Made by a program: the position numbers and the translations under genes
Source of the DNA: CAZPUI01 sp964415525
GTDB taxonomy: Bacteria > Acidobacteriota > Holophagae > Holophagales > Holophagaceae
DNA length: 6,929 nucleotides
Reading direction: 5' to 3'
Assembly (NCBI GenBank): GCA_964415525.1
Contig: CAYQAS010000172.1
Span: forward strand, 1-6,929
Notes under the pieces: generated by a model
Told to the model about the DNA's origin: nothing
What the model saw: the letters and a program-made list of their open reading frames with translations, nothing else
Databases searched by the model: none
Part shown: positions 1 through 5,371 of the stretch, in pieces
How positions within the stretch are numbered: the first letter of the stretch is position 1
How the letters are laid out: each line of letters opens with the position of its first letter

Positions 1-432
1 CTTCACGATGATCTTGGTGGCGGTGATGCCGCACAGCTCGATGCCCATGCCGAAGGTGGCGAAGCCGATGGAGGCGACCCACACCTGTGTGTTCACGGAC
101 AGGTGGGTGGAGCTGATGCCGTACCACTTCAGGCTGCAGCCGACCACCATGAGGATGACGGCAAGCATGCCGGCGAAGCGGGGGCCCTTCTTGTCCAGGA
201 TGACGCCACCGATGACGAGCATCCCGAGGAAGACGTTGAACCAGCCGTACGAGCTGGTGAAGAAGCCGTACTGCGAGCTGCTCCAGTGAAGCTGCTGCTC
301 GAGGAGGGGCTTGAGGGGGGCGGCCACGTCCGCGACGAAGTAGCCGCAGAGCATGGTGAACGAAACCACCGCCATGGCGGCCCAGCGGGCCGCGGCAGAG
401 TCGCGCAAGGTTTTTCGGATGGCATCTACCAT
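1..432 (-). CDS. MFS transporter, N-terminal part (cut by window edge)
   Basis: This frame is open from an ATG at 432 to the window edge and gives 144 residues without a stop; the C-terminal two thirds lie outside. It looks like an inner-membrane major facilitator superfamily carrier. Hydrophobic helices fall at about residues 17-38, 55-79, 86-101 and 117-140. Between helices 2 and 3 lies a motif-A-like loop, GGVILDKKGPR (residues 75-85), matching the family pattern G-x-x-x-D-(R/K)-x-G-x-R. The start is supported by AGGA six bases upstream. The gene is divergent from the reductase gene at 638 across a ~205-bp gap. The substrate cannot be told from this part: no substrate-specific motif is visible, and no regulator gene lies between the two divergent genes. 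Family assignment is fairly sure; function is open. Confidence 0.85.
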   Translation of the reverse strand, partial: MVDAIRKTLRDSAAARWAAMAVVSFTMLCGYFVADVAAPLKPLLEQQLHWSSSQYGFFTSSYGWFNVFLGMLVIGGVILDKKGPRFAGMLAVILMVVGCSLKWYGISSTHLSVNTQVWVASIGFATFGMGIELCGITATKIIVK

Positions 433-448
433 GGGAATTCCTAGGGAG

Positions 449-469
449 GCAGCCGCGGGGGCAGGCTGC
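449..469. repeat. Inverted repeat in MFS leader
   Basis: Perfect 6-bp arms GCAGCC and GGCTGC are separated by 9 bases, just upstream of the MFS start codon on the minus strand. In the minus transcript it could fold as a small 5'-leader hairpin. It has no T-tract, so it is not an intrinsic terminator. The function is unknown, and chance is possible in GC-rich DNA. Confidence 0.3.
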
Positions 470-507
470 AGAGTGGATTCAGTGCGGGCGAAGCCCATTG
501 GAAAGAC

Positions 508-531
508 GTAACCAGGAAGGATTCAGGTTAC
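508..531. promoter_or_regulatory. Possible operator: inverted repeat GTAACC-N12-GGTTAC
   Basis: Perfect 6-bp inverted arms lie 18 bp apart centre to centre, in the middle of the divergent region between the MFS gene and the reductase gene. Such a spacing could suit a dimeric regulator bound on one DNA face, but no regulator is encoded in the window and no confident -35/-10 pair was found beside it. This is inference only. Confidence 0.3.
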
Positions 532-584
532 CGGGAAACCATTGTGCCGTTGGTCCGTTCCCCGCAAATCTCGGGATTCCACCA

Positions 585-596
585 GTCCCACGGGAC
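585..596. repeat. Short palindrome upstream of the reductase gene
   Basis: GTCCCACGGGAC is a palindrome with 5-bp arms and a 2-base centre, ending 41 bp before the reductase ATG. It is flanked by two copies of ACCAG (581-585 and 597-601). It may be an operator or a 5'-UTR structure for the plus-strand gene. No function is shown by the sequence. Confidence 0.25.
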
Positions 597-625
597 ACCA
601 GGTAGCATGGCGTCAACCCGATGGG

Positions 626-634
626 AGGAGGTGA
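626..634 (+). promoter_or_regulatory. Ribosome binding site of the reductase gene
   Basis: AGGAGGTGA is a full-length match to the anti-Shine-Dalgarno sequence. Its GGAGG core ends six bases before the ATG at 638. It fixes the start of the reductase and suggests efficient translation. Confidence 0.85.
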
Positions 635-637
635 TTC

Positions 638-1609
638 ATGCAGGCCCTGTGCTTCGATACCTTTGGCGAACCCTCGGATGTGCTGCAGCTTCGTCAGGCT
701 CCCCTTCCTGAGCCCGGTCCAGGCCAAGTGCGAGTCGATCTGCGCCTTAGGCCGGTCAATCCTTCGGACCTCTACCAGATCCGCGGCAAGTACGGCCGGT
801 TACCAGGACTCCCGGCCGTCGCAGGGCTCGAGGGTCTGGGTGTCATCGCCGCCCTTGGGGCTGGTGTATCAGGGGGCCGAGTGGGACAGCGGGTGGTCTT
901 TCGGGACGTCCAGGGCACGTGGTCGGAGTCCCTCGTGGTGGGCACCGAACGCGTGATACCGGTTCCGGAGGCGGTGCCCGATGCCGCGGCGGCCCAGGTC
1001 ATGGTCAATCCCCTGACCGCCTACGCCATGGTTCGCGAGGTGGCCCCCCCGGAGGGCGCCTGGGTGATCGTGACCGCCGCAGGCAGTGCCGTGGCGCGCT
1101 GCATCCTGGACCTGTCCCGGCGGATGGGCTTTCGGGTGCTGGCCCTGGTTCGGGACGGGCGTCGATCGGAAGATCTCCTGGCCGCCGGTGCTGCGGCGGT
1201 GCTCTGCACCGGATCTCAAGACTGGGTGAAGGAGGCCCGCGCCCTGATGGGAATGGCCGCCTGGGGCGTCTTCGATGCCGTGGGCGGGGCCATGGCCTCT
1301 CAGGTGATCGGGCTGCTCCGCTCCGGCGGGACGTATCTGGTATACGGAGCCTTGAGCCTCGAGCCCCTGCGAGTGCCTGGCGGGCAGATCATCTACCGGC
1401 AATGGGCGGTGCGCGGCTTCATGGTGTCGGCGTGGAAGCTGCAGGTGGGCGAGGATGCCTTCCGGACCTGCCTTGCGGAGGTGTTCGATGCCCAGACCCA
1501 AGGCCTACTCTGTCCTCCCGTGGACGCGATCCTGCCCCTGGATCAGTGGCGCGAAGCGGTGGCGCTGGCGGAGGCGCCCGGGCGCTCCGGCAAGGTGCTG
1601 CTCGGCTAG
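638..1609 (+). CDS. Zinc-independent medium-chain reductase, enoyl-thioester/quinone reductase-like
   Basis: The 323-residue protein is of usual length for a medium-chain dehydrogenase/reductase (MDR) and is probably cytosolic. The N-terminal GroES-like domain holds VNPSDLYQIRGKYG (residues 40-53), resembling the active-site stretch of MECR/Etr1 enoyl-thioester reductases; Tyr52 would be the candidate catalytic tyrosine. MVNPLTAYAM (122-131) is another family landmark. The Rossmann domain follows, with AAGSAVAR (147-154); the usual form is SAVGR, so a glycine is replaced by Ala153. Basic residues after the next strand (VRDGRR) hint at NADPH. The catalytic and structural zinc cysteine clusters of alcohol dehydrogenases are absent. 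It ends with the typical SGKVLL. The start is set by the strong ribosome binding site at 626-634. Likely reaction: NADPH-dependent reduction of an enoyl thioester, quinone or similar enone. MDR membership is sure; the exact substrate is not. Confidence 0.85.
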   Translation: MQALCFDTFGEPSDVLQLRQAPLPEPGPGQVRVDLRLRPVNPSDLYQIRGKYGRLPGLPAVAGLEGLGVIAALGAGVSGGRVGQRVVFRDVQGTWSESLVVGTERVIPVPEAVPDAAAAQVMVNPLTAYAMVREVAPPEGAWVIVTAAGSAVARCILDLSRRMGFRVLALVRDGRRSEDLLAAGAAAVLCTGSQDWVKEARALMGMAAWGVFDAVGGAMASQVIGLLRSGGTYLVYGALSLEPLRVPGGQIIYRQWAVRGFMVSAWKLQVGEDAFRTCLAEVFDAQTQGLLCPPVDAILPLDQWREAVALAEAPGRSGKVLLG

Positions 1610-2247
1610 AACCGCATGCCCGCGCTGAAGACCAGGGCGCCCGCCATGCGGTCGGGTTCCGGCTCGCCGTAGGGTCGCATGTGCTTCGGATCCCCGTTGT
1701 AGGGTGCCGAGCTGAAGCGGGCCTCCACGAACCCCCCGGACCGCCACTGGTAGCCGACGCCGCAGGAGGCGTAGCCGCGGGTCTGACGATGGCTGGTGCC
1801 CAGGTTCTCGATCTGTTCGGGGTGGTCGTCCGCAGGCACGTAGCGATCCTCGTAGTACATCGCAGCGGCGACACCGCCGAGGCCGCCCACGACATAGGGG
1901 CCGGCGTATCCATCCTCCTGGAAGATCTGGAGGTCGACACCGAGGCGATAGGTGCGATAGACCACACGGTATTCGGCATAGTCCGCATCCAGCACCGAGG
2001 CGACGAAACGGGTGCCCAAGTTGTAGTCGTTGACCCGGTATCCGGTCCATTCGAACTGGGGTCGGAACGCCACGCGGCCGCCGATGCCGAGCTGGAGATG
2101 GAGACCGATGCCGAACCCGGGATGCCCGTTGACGTCCGTGGAGAGCGTCCCCACCGGGGCCGCAACATGGATGCTGATGGCGGGCTTCACCATCTCTTCC
2201 GCAGAGAGGATGGAACAGCAGGTGAGGATCCAGGCGAGGCGGGTCAT
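1606..2247 (-). CDS. Predicted small outer-membrane beta-barrel protein
   Basis: This 213-residue protein belongs to no family I can name. The N-terminus (MTRLAWILTCCSILSAEE) resembles a short signal peptide, with possible cleavage near Ala16. The Cys10-Cys11 pair does not fit a good lipobox. The remainder is rich in alternating aromatic and small residues and glycines typical of barrel strands (for example GIGLHLQLGIG, YAGPYVVGGLGGVAAAMYY), and it ends in GMRF, with the C-terminal Phe often recognised by the BAM complex. GGAG five bases before the ATG supports the start. The gene lies 89 bp downstream of der on the same strand, so co-transcription is possible. Its stop codon overlaps the stop of the convergent reductase gene by 4 bp. 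The barrel call is inference from composition and ends; a periplasmic or surface protein of another fold is not excluded. Confidence 0.7.
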   Translation of the reverse strand: MTRLAWILTCCSILSAEEMVKPAISIHVAAPVGTLSTDVNGHPGFGIGLHLQLGIGGRVAFRPQFEWTGYRVNDYNLGTRFVASVLDADYAEYRVVYRTYRLGVDLQIFQEDGYAGPYVVGGLGGVAAAMYYEDRYVPADDHPEQIENLGTSHRQTRGYASCGVGYQWRSGGFVEARFSSAPYNGDPKHMRPYGEPEPDRMAGALVFSAGMRF

Positions 2248-2336
2248 GGGAACTCCGGGGCAACAGTGTTAAGGATAAAGGCTGCCCCGTCCTGCGCAGG
2301 AGCCAGAACCGGGACTGGAGACTGGTACAGGGCGGT

Positions 2337-3815
2337 TCAGCGCCCGCGCTTGGCCCCACGGGCCTTCGCCGCACCTCGCGCCTCATTCTTGCGGCTGGGC
2401 TTGATGCCCTCGCCGACATCGAGGATTCGGCGGACGGGCGCGCGCGGAGTCTCGTCATCGTTGTTGCGTCTGCTCTTTTTCTGGATGCTCAGGCGGATGG
2501 GGCTGCCCGTGAAGTCGAAGGCATCCCGCAGGCGATTCTCCAGGTAGCGCATGTAGCTGAAGTGGAGCCCACGGTCGGTGTTGGCACGGATCATGAACGT
2601 GGGTGGACGAACGCCCACCTGGGTCATGTAGTAGAGCTTGGGGGACTTGCCATCCACCGCGGGTGGAGTCAGGTTGGCCACGCACTTGTCGAGGAAGGTG
2701 TTCAGCTGGGCGGTGGGGATGCGCCGACGATGGCCCTCGGCCACCTGCAGGATGTGCTCGAAGAGCTTGGACACCCGCTGTCCAGTGAGGGCGCTGACGA
2801 AGATCATGGGGGCGTGCTGAAGGAAGCCCAGTTCGAAGCGGATCTTCTCCTCGACGGCCATGGAGGTATAGGTGTCCTTGGCGACGAGATCCCACTTGTT
2901 CACCACGAGGATCACGGCGGCGCCGGCATCCTGGGCGTAGCCCGCGATCACGGCGTCCTGGTGGGTGACGCCCTCGACGGCGTCGATGAGCAGCAGGCTG
3001 ACATCCGCGCGGGCCATGGCCTGCCGGGCCTTCACGATGGAGAGCAGCTCGGCGCCCTCCGTCGTCTTTCCCTTGCGCCGAATGCCTGCGGTATCGATGA
3101 GGCGATAGAGCTGGTCATTCACGTTGAAGACCGTGTCTACGGTGTCGCGGGTGGTGCCTGCGACTTCGCTCACCAGGCTGCGCTCGTAACCGAGGAGGCG
3201 GTTCGTGAGGGAGCTCTTGCCGACGTTGGGGCGGCCGATGATGGCGAAGCGTAGCTCATCCTCCGCCTCGTGCTGGTTGGCCTCTTCAAAAGAGCGGTGG
3301 AAGGGCAGCAGGGCGCGAACGGCGTCCAGCAGATCGGGCACGCCCGAGCCGTGGGCGGCGCTGATGATGTGGACGCCATCGAAGCCCAGGGCGTAGAAAT
3401 CGCCGTCCGGACTGCCGCCCTTTGTGCCGTCGATCTTGTTGATGACGAGGAGGGCCGGTTTGCCGAGGGCGTGGATCTTGCGCGCGATGTCGTTGTCCCC
3501 GGGGTTGCAGCCGTCGTGGGAGTCCACCACCAGCAGTAGGACGTGGGCATCCTCCATGGCATCCTGCGCCAGACGGGTGATGCCCGAGGTGATGACATCC
3601 TCGCCCTCGTAGTCGAGGCCGCCGGTATCCACCAGCTCGAACACCTCTTCGGGATCGCCATCCTCCGCCAGGCAGGTGACGCGCCCATAGCTCCGATCCC
3701 GGGTCATGCCCGGCAGGTCGTGAACCAGGGCCGCGCGGGTGCGGGTCAGGCGGTTGAATAGGGTGGACTTGCCCACGTTGGGGCGTCCGCATATGGCGAC
3801 GAGGGGGAGCTTCAT
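2337..3815 (-). CDS. der: GTPase Der (EngA), 50S ribosome assembly factor
   Basis: Der is an essential double-GTPase that assists maturation of the large ribosomal subunit. The 492-residue protein has both G domains complete. Domain 1: GRPNVGKS (10-17), Thr38 in PGMTRD, DTGG (63-66), NKID (126-129), SAAHG (152-156). Domain 2: GRPNVGKS (194-201), GTTRDTVD (220-227), DTAG (241-244), NKWD (306-309), SALTG (341-345). The KH-like C-terminal domain follows (about 360-445), with TQ (398-399), RPPTF (403-407) and MRYLENRLR (422-430). A 47-residue Arg/Lys-rich tail (446-492) extends beyond it. The length is near the 490 of E. coli Der and longer than the ~436 of B. subtilis. GGAG five bases upstream supports the start. 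The gene is 67 bp downstream of the thiamine-binding protein gene, same strand. No key residue is missing. Confidence 0.98.
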   Translation of the reverse strand: MKLPLVAICGRPNVGKSTLFNRLTRTRAALVHDLPGMTRDRSYGRVTCLAEDGDPEEVFELVDTGGLDYEGEDVITSGITRLAQDAMEDAHVLLLVVDSHDGCNPGDNDIARKIHALGKPALLVINKIDGTKGGSPDGDFYALGFDGVHIISAAHGSGVPDLLDAVRALLPFHRSFEEANQHEAEDELRFAIIGRPNVGKSSLTNRLLGYERSLVSEVAGTTRDTVDTVFNVNDQLYRLIDTAGIRRKGKTTEGAELLSIVKARQAMARADVSLLLIDAVEGVTHQDAVIAGYAQDAGAAVILVVNKWDLVAKDTYTSMAVEEKIRFELGFLQHAPMIFVSALTGQRVSKLFEHILQVAEGHRRRIPTAQLNTFLDKCVANLTPPAVDGKSPKLYYMTQVGVRPPTFMIRANTDRGLHFSYMRYLENRLRDAFDFTGSPIRLSIQKKSRRNNDDETPRAPVRRILDVGEGIKPSRKNEARGAAKARGAKRGR

Positions 3816-3882
3816 CGGGACTCCAGGTGCGGGCCGTGATCGCCACGGGCCGGAACCTAACAGTCTACCGCAGCGAGGGCCT

Positions 3883-4188
3883 TCAGCCGTGGGAGAGATG
3901 CCTTTGAACGCTGGCGACTTTCTCGCCCAAGGTCTGGGTTTTGTCCGTGCGCGTTCCGAGCTTCACGATCGTGTGGATGCGGGGCGCACCCAGGATGTGC
4001 AACCGCTCGTGGCAGGCGCGGATGGCGTTCATCACGGCGTCCCAATCGCCCTCCACATTGGTGCCGTTGGAATGCAGTTCGTGTGTAAGTCCGCGTTCCG
4101 TGAGGATTCGTTCGACCTCGGCAACATAAGGCGAGAGGGACAGGCCGACGCCGAGCGGGATGATGGTGAAGTCCGCGATGAGGTGCAT
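3883..4188 (-). CDS. MTH1187-family thiamine-binding protein
   Basis: The 101-residue protein matches the MTH1187/YBL001c (ECM15) family, Pfam Thiamine_BP (formerly DUF77): small ferredoxin-like proteins that form tetramers and, in characterised members, bind thiamine or its pyrimidine part. Visible hallmarks are the opening strand IADFTIIPLGVG (residues 4-15), HSNGTNVEGDWDAVMNAI (39-56) carrying the conserved GT-x-VEG, and the ending strand RIHTIVKLGTRTDK (70-83). The reading frame stays open upstream to about 4533, but that extension would run through the tRNA-Asp gene and the terminator. The ATG at 4188 has GGAGG five bases upstream and begins exactly at the family's first strand, so it is the right start. 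The gene precedes der by 67 bp. No thiamine biosynthesis or transport gene is nearby, so its role here (thiamine sensing or buffering) is inference. Confidence 0.92.
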   Translation of the reverse strand: MHLIADFTIIPLGVGLSLSPYVAEVERILTERGLTHELHSNGTNVEGDWDAVMNAIRACHERLHILGAPRIHTIVKLGTRTDKTQTLGEKVASVQRHLSHG

Positions 4189-4446
4189 GGAGTCCTCCGG
4201 AAGAGGGCAGCTTGAGGCCTCGACGGTTGGAATGGCAACGTGTGGGGAGACGGCGACATCCCATTCGGTGGAATGGCGCAAGCTCATCTGTCCCCCAGCG
4301 CCTTGCCGACGAACTGGCGCTATGGATCGCGACTGGCTGCGTCGCGCGGTCGCAGAGGGATCTGTAAGGCCTTGGTGCCCGGCAAGAGCGACGATGGCGT
4401 GCCGGTCGAGAGTTTGAATCCGCTCGGAAACAGGTTGGAATACGCG
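4189..4446. other. Gene-free stretch upstream of the thiamine-binding gene
   Basis: I find no recognisable gene in these 258 bp on either strand. It contains a hairpin-forming inverted repeat (4261-4276) and the near-repeated words GGTTGGAAT (4225-4233 and 4433-4441) and GGTGGAATGGC (4267-4277). Presumably it carries the promoter for the minus-strand thiamine-binding/der unit. The best match, TTGCCA and TCAAGC 17 bp apart just upstream of the gene, is weak in the -10. No TPP-riboswitch landmarks were seen. Confidence 0.5.
4261..4276. repeat. Hairpin-forming inverted repeat
   Basis: CCATTC and GAATGG form a perfect 6-bp stem around the 4-base loop GGTG. It lies 73 bp upstream of the thiamine-binding protein start, in DNA with no gene. 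It could be an operator or a leader hairpin. No T-tract follows on either strand, so it is not an intrinsic terminator. Confidence 0.35.
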
Positions 4447-4472
4447 AAAAAGGGAGCCTTTTGGGCTCCCTT
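4447..4472 (-). terminator. Intrinsic terminator of the tRNA-Val/tRNA-Asp operon
   Basis: Read on the minus strand, AAGGGAGCC pairs perfectly with GGCTCCCTT around a 5-base loop, and a run of five T follows within and after the 3' arm (4451-4447). It starts eight bases after the CCA end of tRNA-Asp. Stem strength, T-run and position make this a textbook Rho-independent terminator. Confidence 0.92.
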
Positions 4473-4480
4473 CCTCTTTC

Positions 4481-4557
4481 TGGCGGGGCTGACGGGGCTC
4501 GAACCCGCGACCTCCGGCGTGACAGGCCGGCACTCTAACCGACTGAGCTACAACCCC
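4481..4557 (-). tRNA. tRNA-Asp (anticodon GUC)
   Basis: The 77-nt gene includes an encoded CCA. The cloverleaf is complete: acceptor GGGGTTG with CAGCCCC (one G-U pair), D stem GCTC/GAGT, anticodon stem CCGGC/GCCGG with loop CTGTCAC giving anticodon GTC, T stem GCGGG/CCCGT with loop TTCGAGC. The discriminator is G73, the identity base for aspartate. It is the second gene of a two-tRNA operon, 25 bp after tRNA-Val and followed by the terminator at 4447-4472. Confidence 0.98.
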
Positions 4558-4569
4558 TTGTTTTGTTCA

Positions 4570-4587
4570 CACCAGTTCGAGCTGGTG
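4570..4587 (-). other. Hairpin covering the tRNA-Val 3' end and spacer
   Basis: CACCAG and CTGGTG form a perfect 6-bp stem with a 6-base loop in the minus transcript. The 5' arm consists of C72, the discriminator A73, CCA and the next base of tRNA-Val; the 3' arm lies in the 25-bp spacer before tRNA-Asp. In the precursor this could compete with or mark the tRNA-Val 3' end for processing. The pairing is seen in the sequence; the role is inference. Confidence 0.45.
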
Positions 4588-4658
4588 GGCGATGACGGGT
4601 TCGAACCGCCGACATGCTGCGTGTAAAGCAGCTGCTCTACCGACTGAGCTAATCGCCC
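4583..4658 (-). tRNA. tRNA-Val (anticodon UAC)
   Basis: The 76-nt gene includes an encoded CCA. The cloverleaf is complete: acceptor GGGCGAT/ATCGCCC, D stem GCTC/GAGC, anticodon stem GCTGC/GCAGC with loop TTTACAC giving anticodon TAC, T stem GGCGG/CCGTC (one G-U) with loop TTCGAAC, discriminator A73. It is the first gene of the tRNA operon, 16 bases after the putative -10 element. Confidence 0.98.
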
Positions 4659-4674
4659 GTATCGCCGAACCTTA

Positions 4675-4703
4675 AGTCTGCCACTGGTAGACCGAAGCGT
4701 CAA
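4675..4703 (-). promoter_or_regulatory. Putative sigma70-type promoter of the tRNA operon
   Basis: On the minus strand TTGACG (4703-4698) is a 5/6 match to the -35 consensus. After a 17-bp spacer comes CAGACT (4680-4675), a weaker -10 that keeps the A2 and T6 positions. A T-rich run lies just upstream of the -35. Transcription would start about nine bases before the 5' end of tRNA-Val, as expected for a tRNA promoter. Confidence 0.65.
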
Positions 4704-4851
4704 CTGAAAAAACTCGTGGTGAACCGTGTGGCGCAAACCGCCCCCGTTCGTGCATCAAAGCCGTGTCATGGGTAAGATCTCCTCGGATCCTCCGCTCCGA
4801 AATCCGCCTAATGACGCGAATTCAAAGCGCCGGAAGGTCCAGCTAGTCCCA

Positions 4852-4857
4852 GGGGGA
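4852..4857 (+). promoter_or_regulatory. Ribosome binding site deciding the b' start
   Basis: GGGGGA lies seven bases before ATG 4865 and four before GTG 4862. It favours ATG 4865. A competing GGAGG at 4915-4919 lies 11 bases before ATG 4931, which is longer than usual spacing. Confidence 0.5.
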
Positions 4858-4864
4858 ACCAGTG

Positions 4865-5371
4865 ATGCTCCTAGCAGTGAACGATCTCATGCACGGCAGT
4901 CACGCCGCGATCCTGGAGGGGGCGGGCTTCATGGATGCCCTGCCGGACCCCATGAAGTTGGATCTCAAGCAGATCCTCTTCGTGATGGCGGTGGTCACGG
5001 TGTTGTTCCTCGTTCTCAAGGCCATGTTCTTCAAGCCTGTGCTGGCGACCATTGACTCCCGGGATGAGGCCATTGAAGGTGGCGCCGCGCGGCGGGCCGA
5101 AGTGGCTGCGCTGGTGGTTCAGCGGCAGGATGCGTATGAGTCCCGACTCAAGGAACTGCGCGGACAGGCTTTCGGGCGGCGCAAGGCACTCACGGATGCC
5201 GCCGTCGCGGAGCGTCAGCGACTGGTTGCAGACGCCCGTGAAACGGCTGCCTCCGATCGGGCGGTGGCCCTGGATCGCCTGAATGCCCAGAAGGCCGAGG
5301 CGCGACAGGATCTGGAACGCCAGGTGGATCAGCTTGCGGGCGCCATGGCGGCCCACCTTCTCAAGGCATGA
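4865..5371 (+). CDS. ATP synthase F0 b'-type subunit (short form)
   Basis: This is the first of two b-type peripheral-stalk subunits of F-type ATP synthase, an inner-membrane protein linking F0 to F1. From ATG 4865 it has 168 residues. A 22- to 30-residue N-terminal stretch (MLLAVNDLMHG..., rich in His/Ala/Gly) precedes one membrane helix (about 37-56, ILFVMAVVTVLFLVLKAMFF), then the typical F-K-P-V (56-59) and a long Ala/Glu/Arg/Gln-rich coiled coil to the C-terminus. The start is not certain: GTG 4862 and ATG 4931 (146 residues) are alternatives. Its stop overlaps the next start as ATGA, so the two b-type genes are probably translationally coupled. The b' label (atpF'/atpX type) is inferred from its place before a second, distinct b gene. 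No confident promoter is visible in the ~160 bp upstream. Confidence 0.88.
   Translation: MLLAVNDLMHGSHAAILEGAGFMDALPDPMKLDLKQILFVMAVVTVLFLVLKAMFFKPVLATIDSRDEAIEGGAARRAEVAALVVQRQDAYESRLKELRGQAFGRRKALTDAAVAERQRLVADARETAASDRAVALDRLNAQKAEARQDLERQVDQLAGAMAAHLLKA

Noticed and set aside
2263..2306. Possible terminator after der (GGCTCC with GG-C-AGCC, then TTTAT, minus strand) and the nearby 12-bp palindrome TCCTGCGCAGGA
   Set aside because: The stem needs a bulge and the T-run is short and interrupted. It might attenuate transcription into the barrel gene but is too weak to annotate.
919..2547. 542-residue plus-strand open frame across the reductase, barrel and der genes
   Set aside because: It is a shadow frame in GC-rich coding DNA, with low-complexity Gly/Arg/Ala sequence and no ribosome binding site or domain; the genes it crosses are well supported.
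3834..3848. Hairpin CCGTG/CACGG between the thiamine-binding gene and der as a terminator
   Set aside because: The uninterrupted stem is only 5 bp and no T-tract follows on the minus strand; read-through into der is more likely.
4160..4417. Small plus-strand open frame containing MDRDWLRRAVAEGS
   Set aside because: Most of it overlaps the region upstream of the minus-strand gene, there is no ribosome binding site before the internal ATG at 4321, and the sequence resembles no protein I know.
4408..4432. T-arm-like stretch (AGTTTGAATCCGCTC) suggesting a broken tRNA or attachment site
   Set aside because: No matching acceptor, D or anticodon arm is present and the stem has a mismatch; no integrase or duplicated tRNA end is in the window.
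4189..4446. TPP riboswitch ahead of the thiamine-binding gene
   Set aside because: The conserved CTGAGA and downstream THI-box motifs are not found on the minus strand.
4189..4533. Upstream extension of the thiamine-binding protein frame to 216 residues
   Set aside because: The extension would translate the intrinsic terminator and part of the tRNA-Asp gene, shows no protein-like features, and the internal ATG 4188 has a strong ribosome binding site and matches the family's N-terminus.
4240..4736. Open frames over the tRNA genes (peptides such as GLTGLEPATSG and GRLAQSVEQLLYTQHVGG)
   Set aside because: These are the well-known spurious translations of tRNA genes; both tRNA cloverleaves are complete and explain the sequence.
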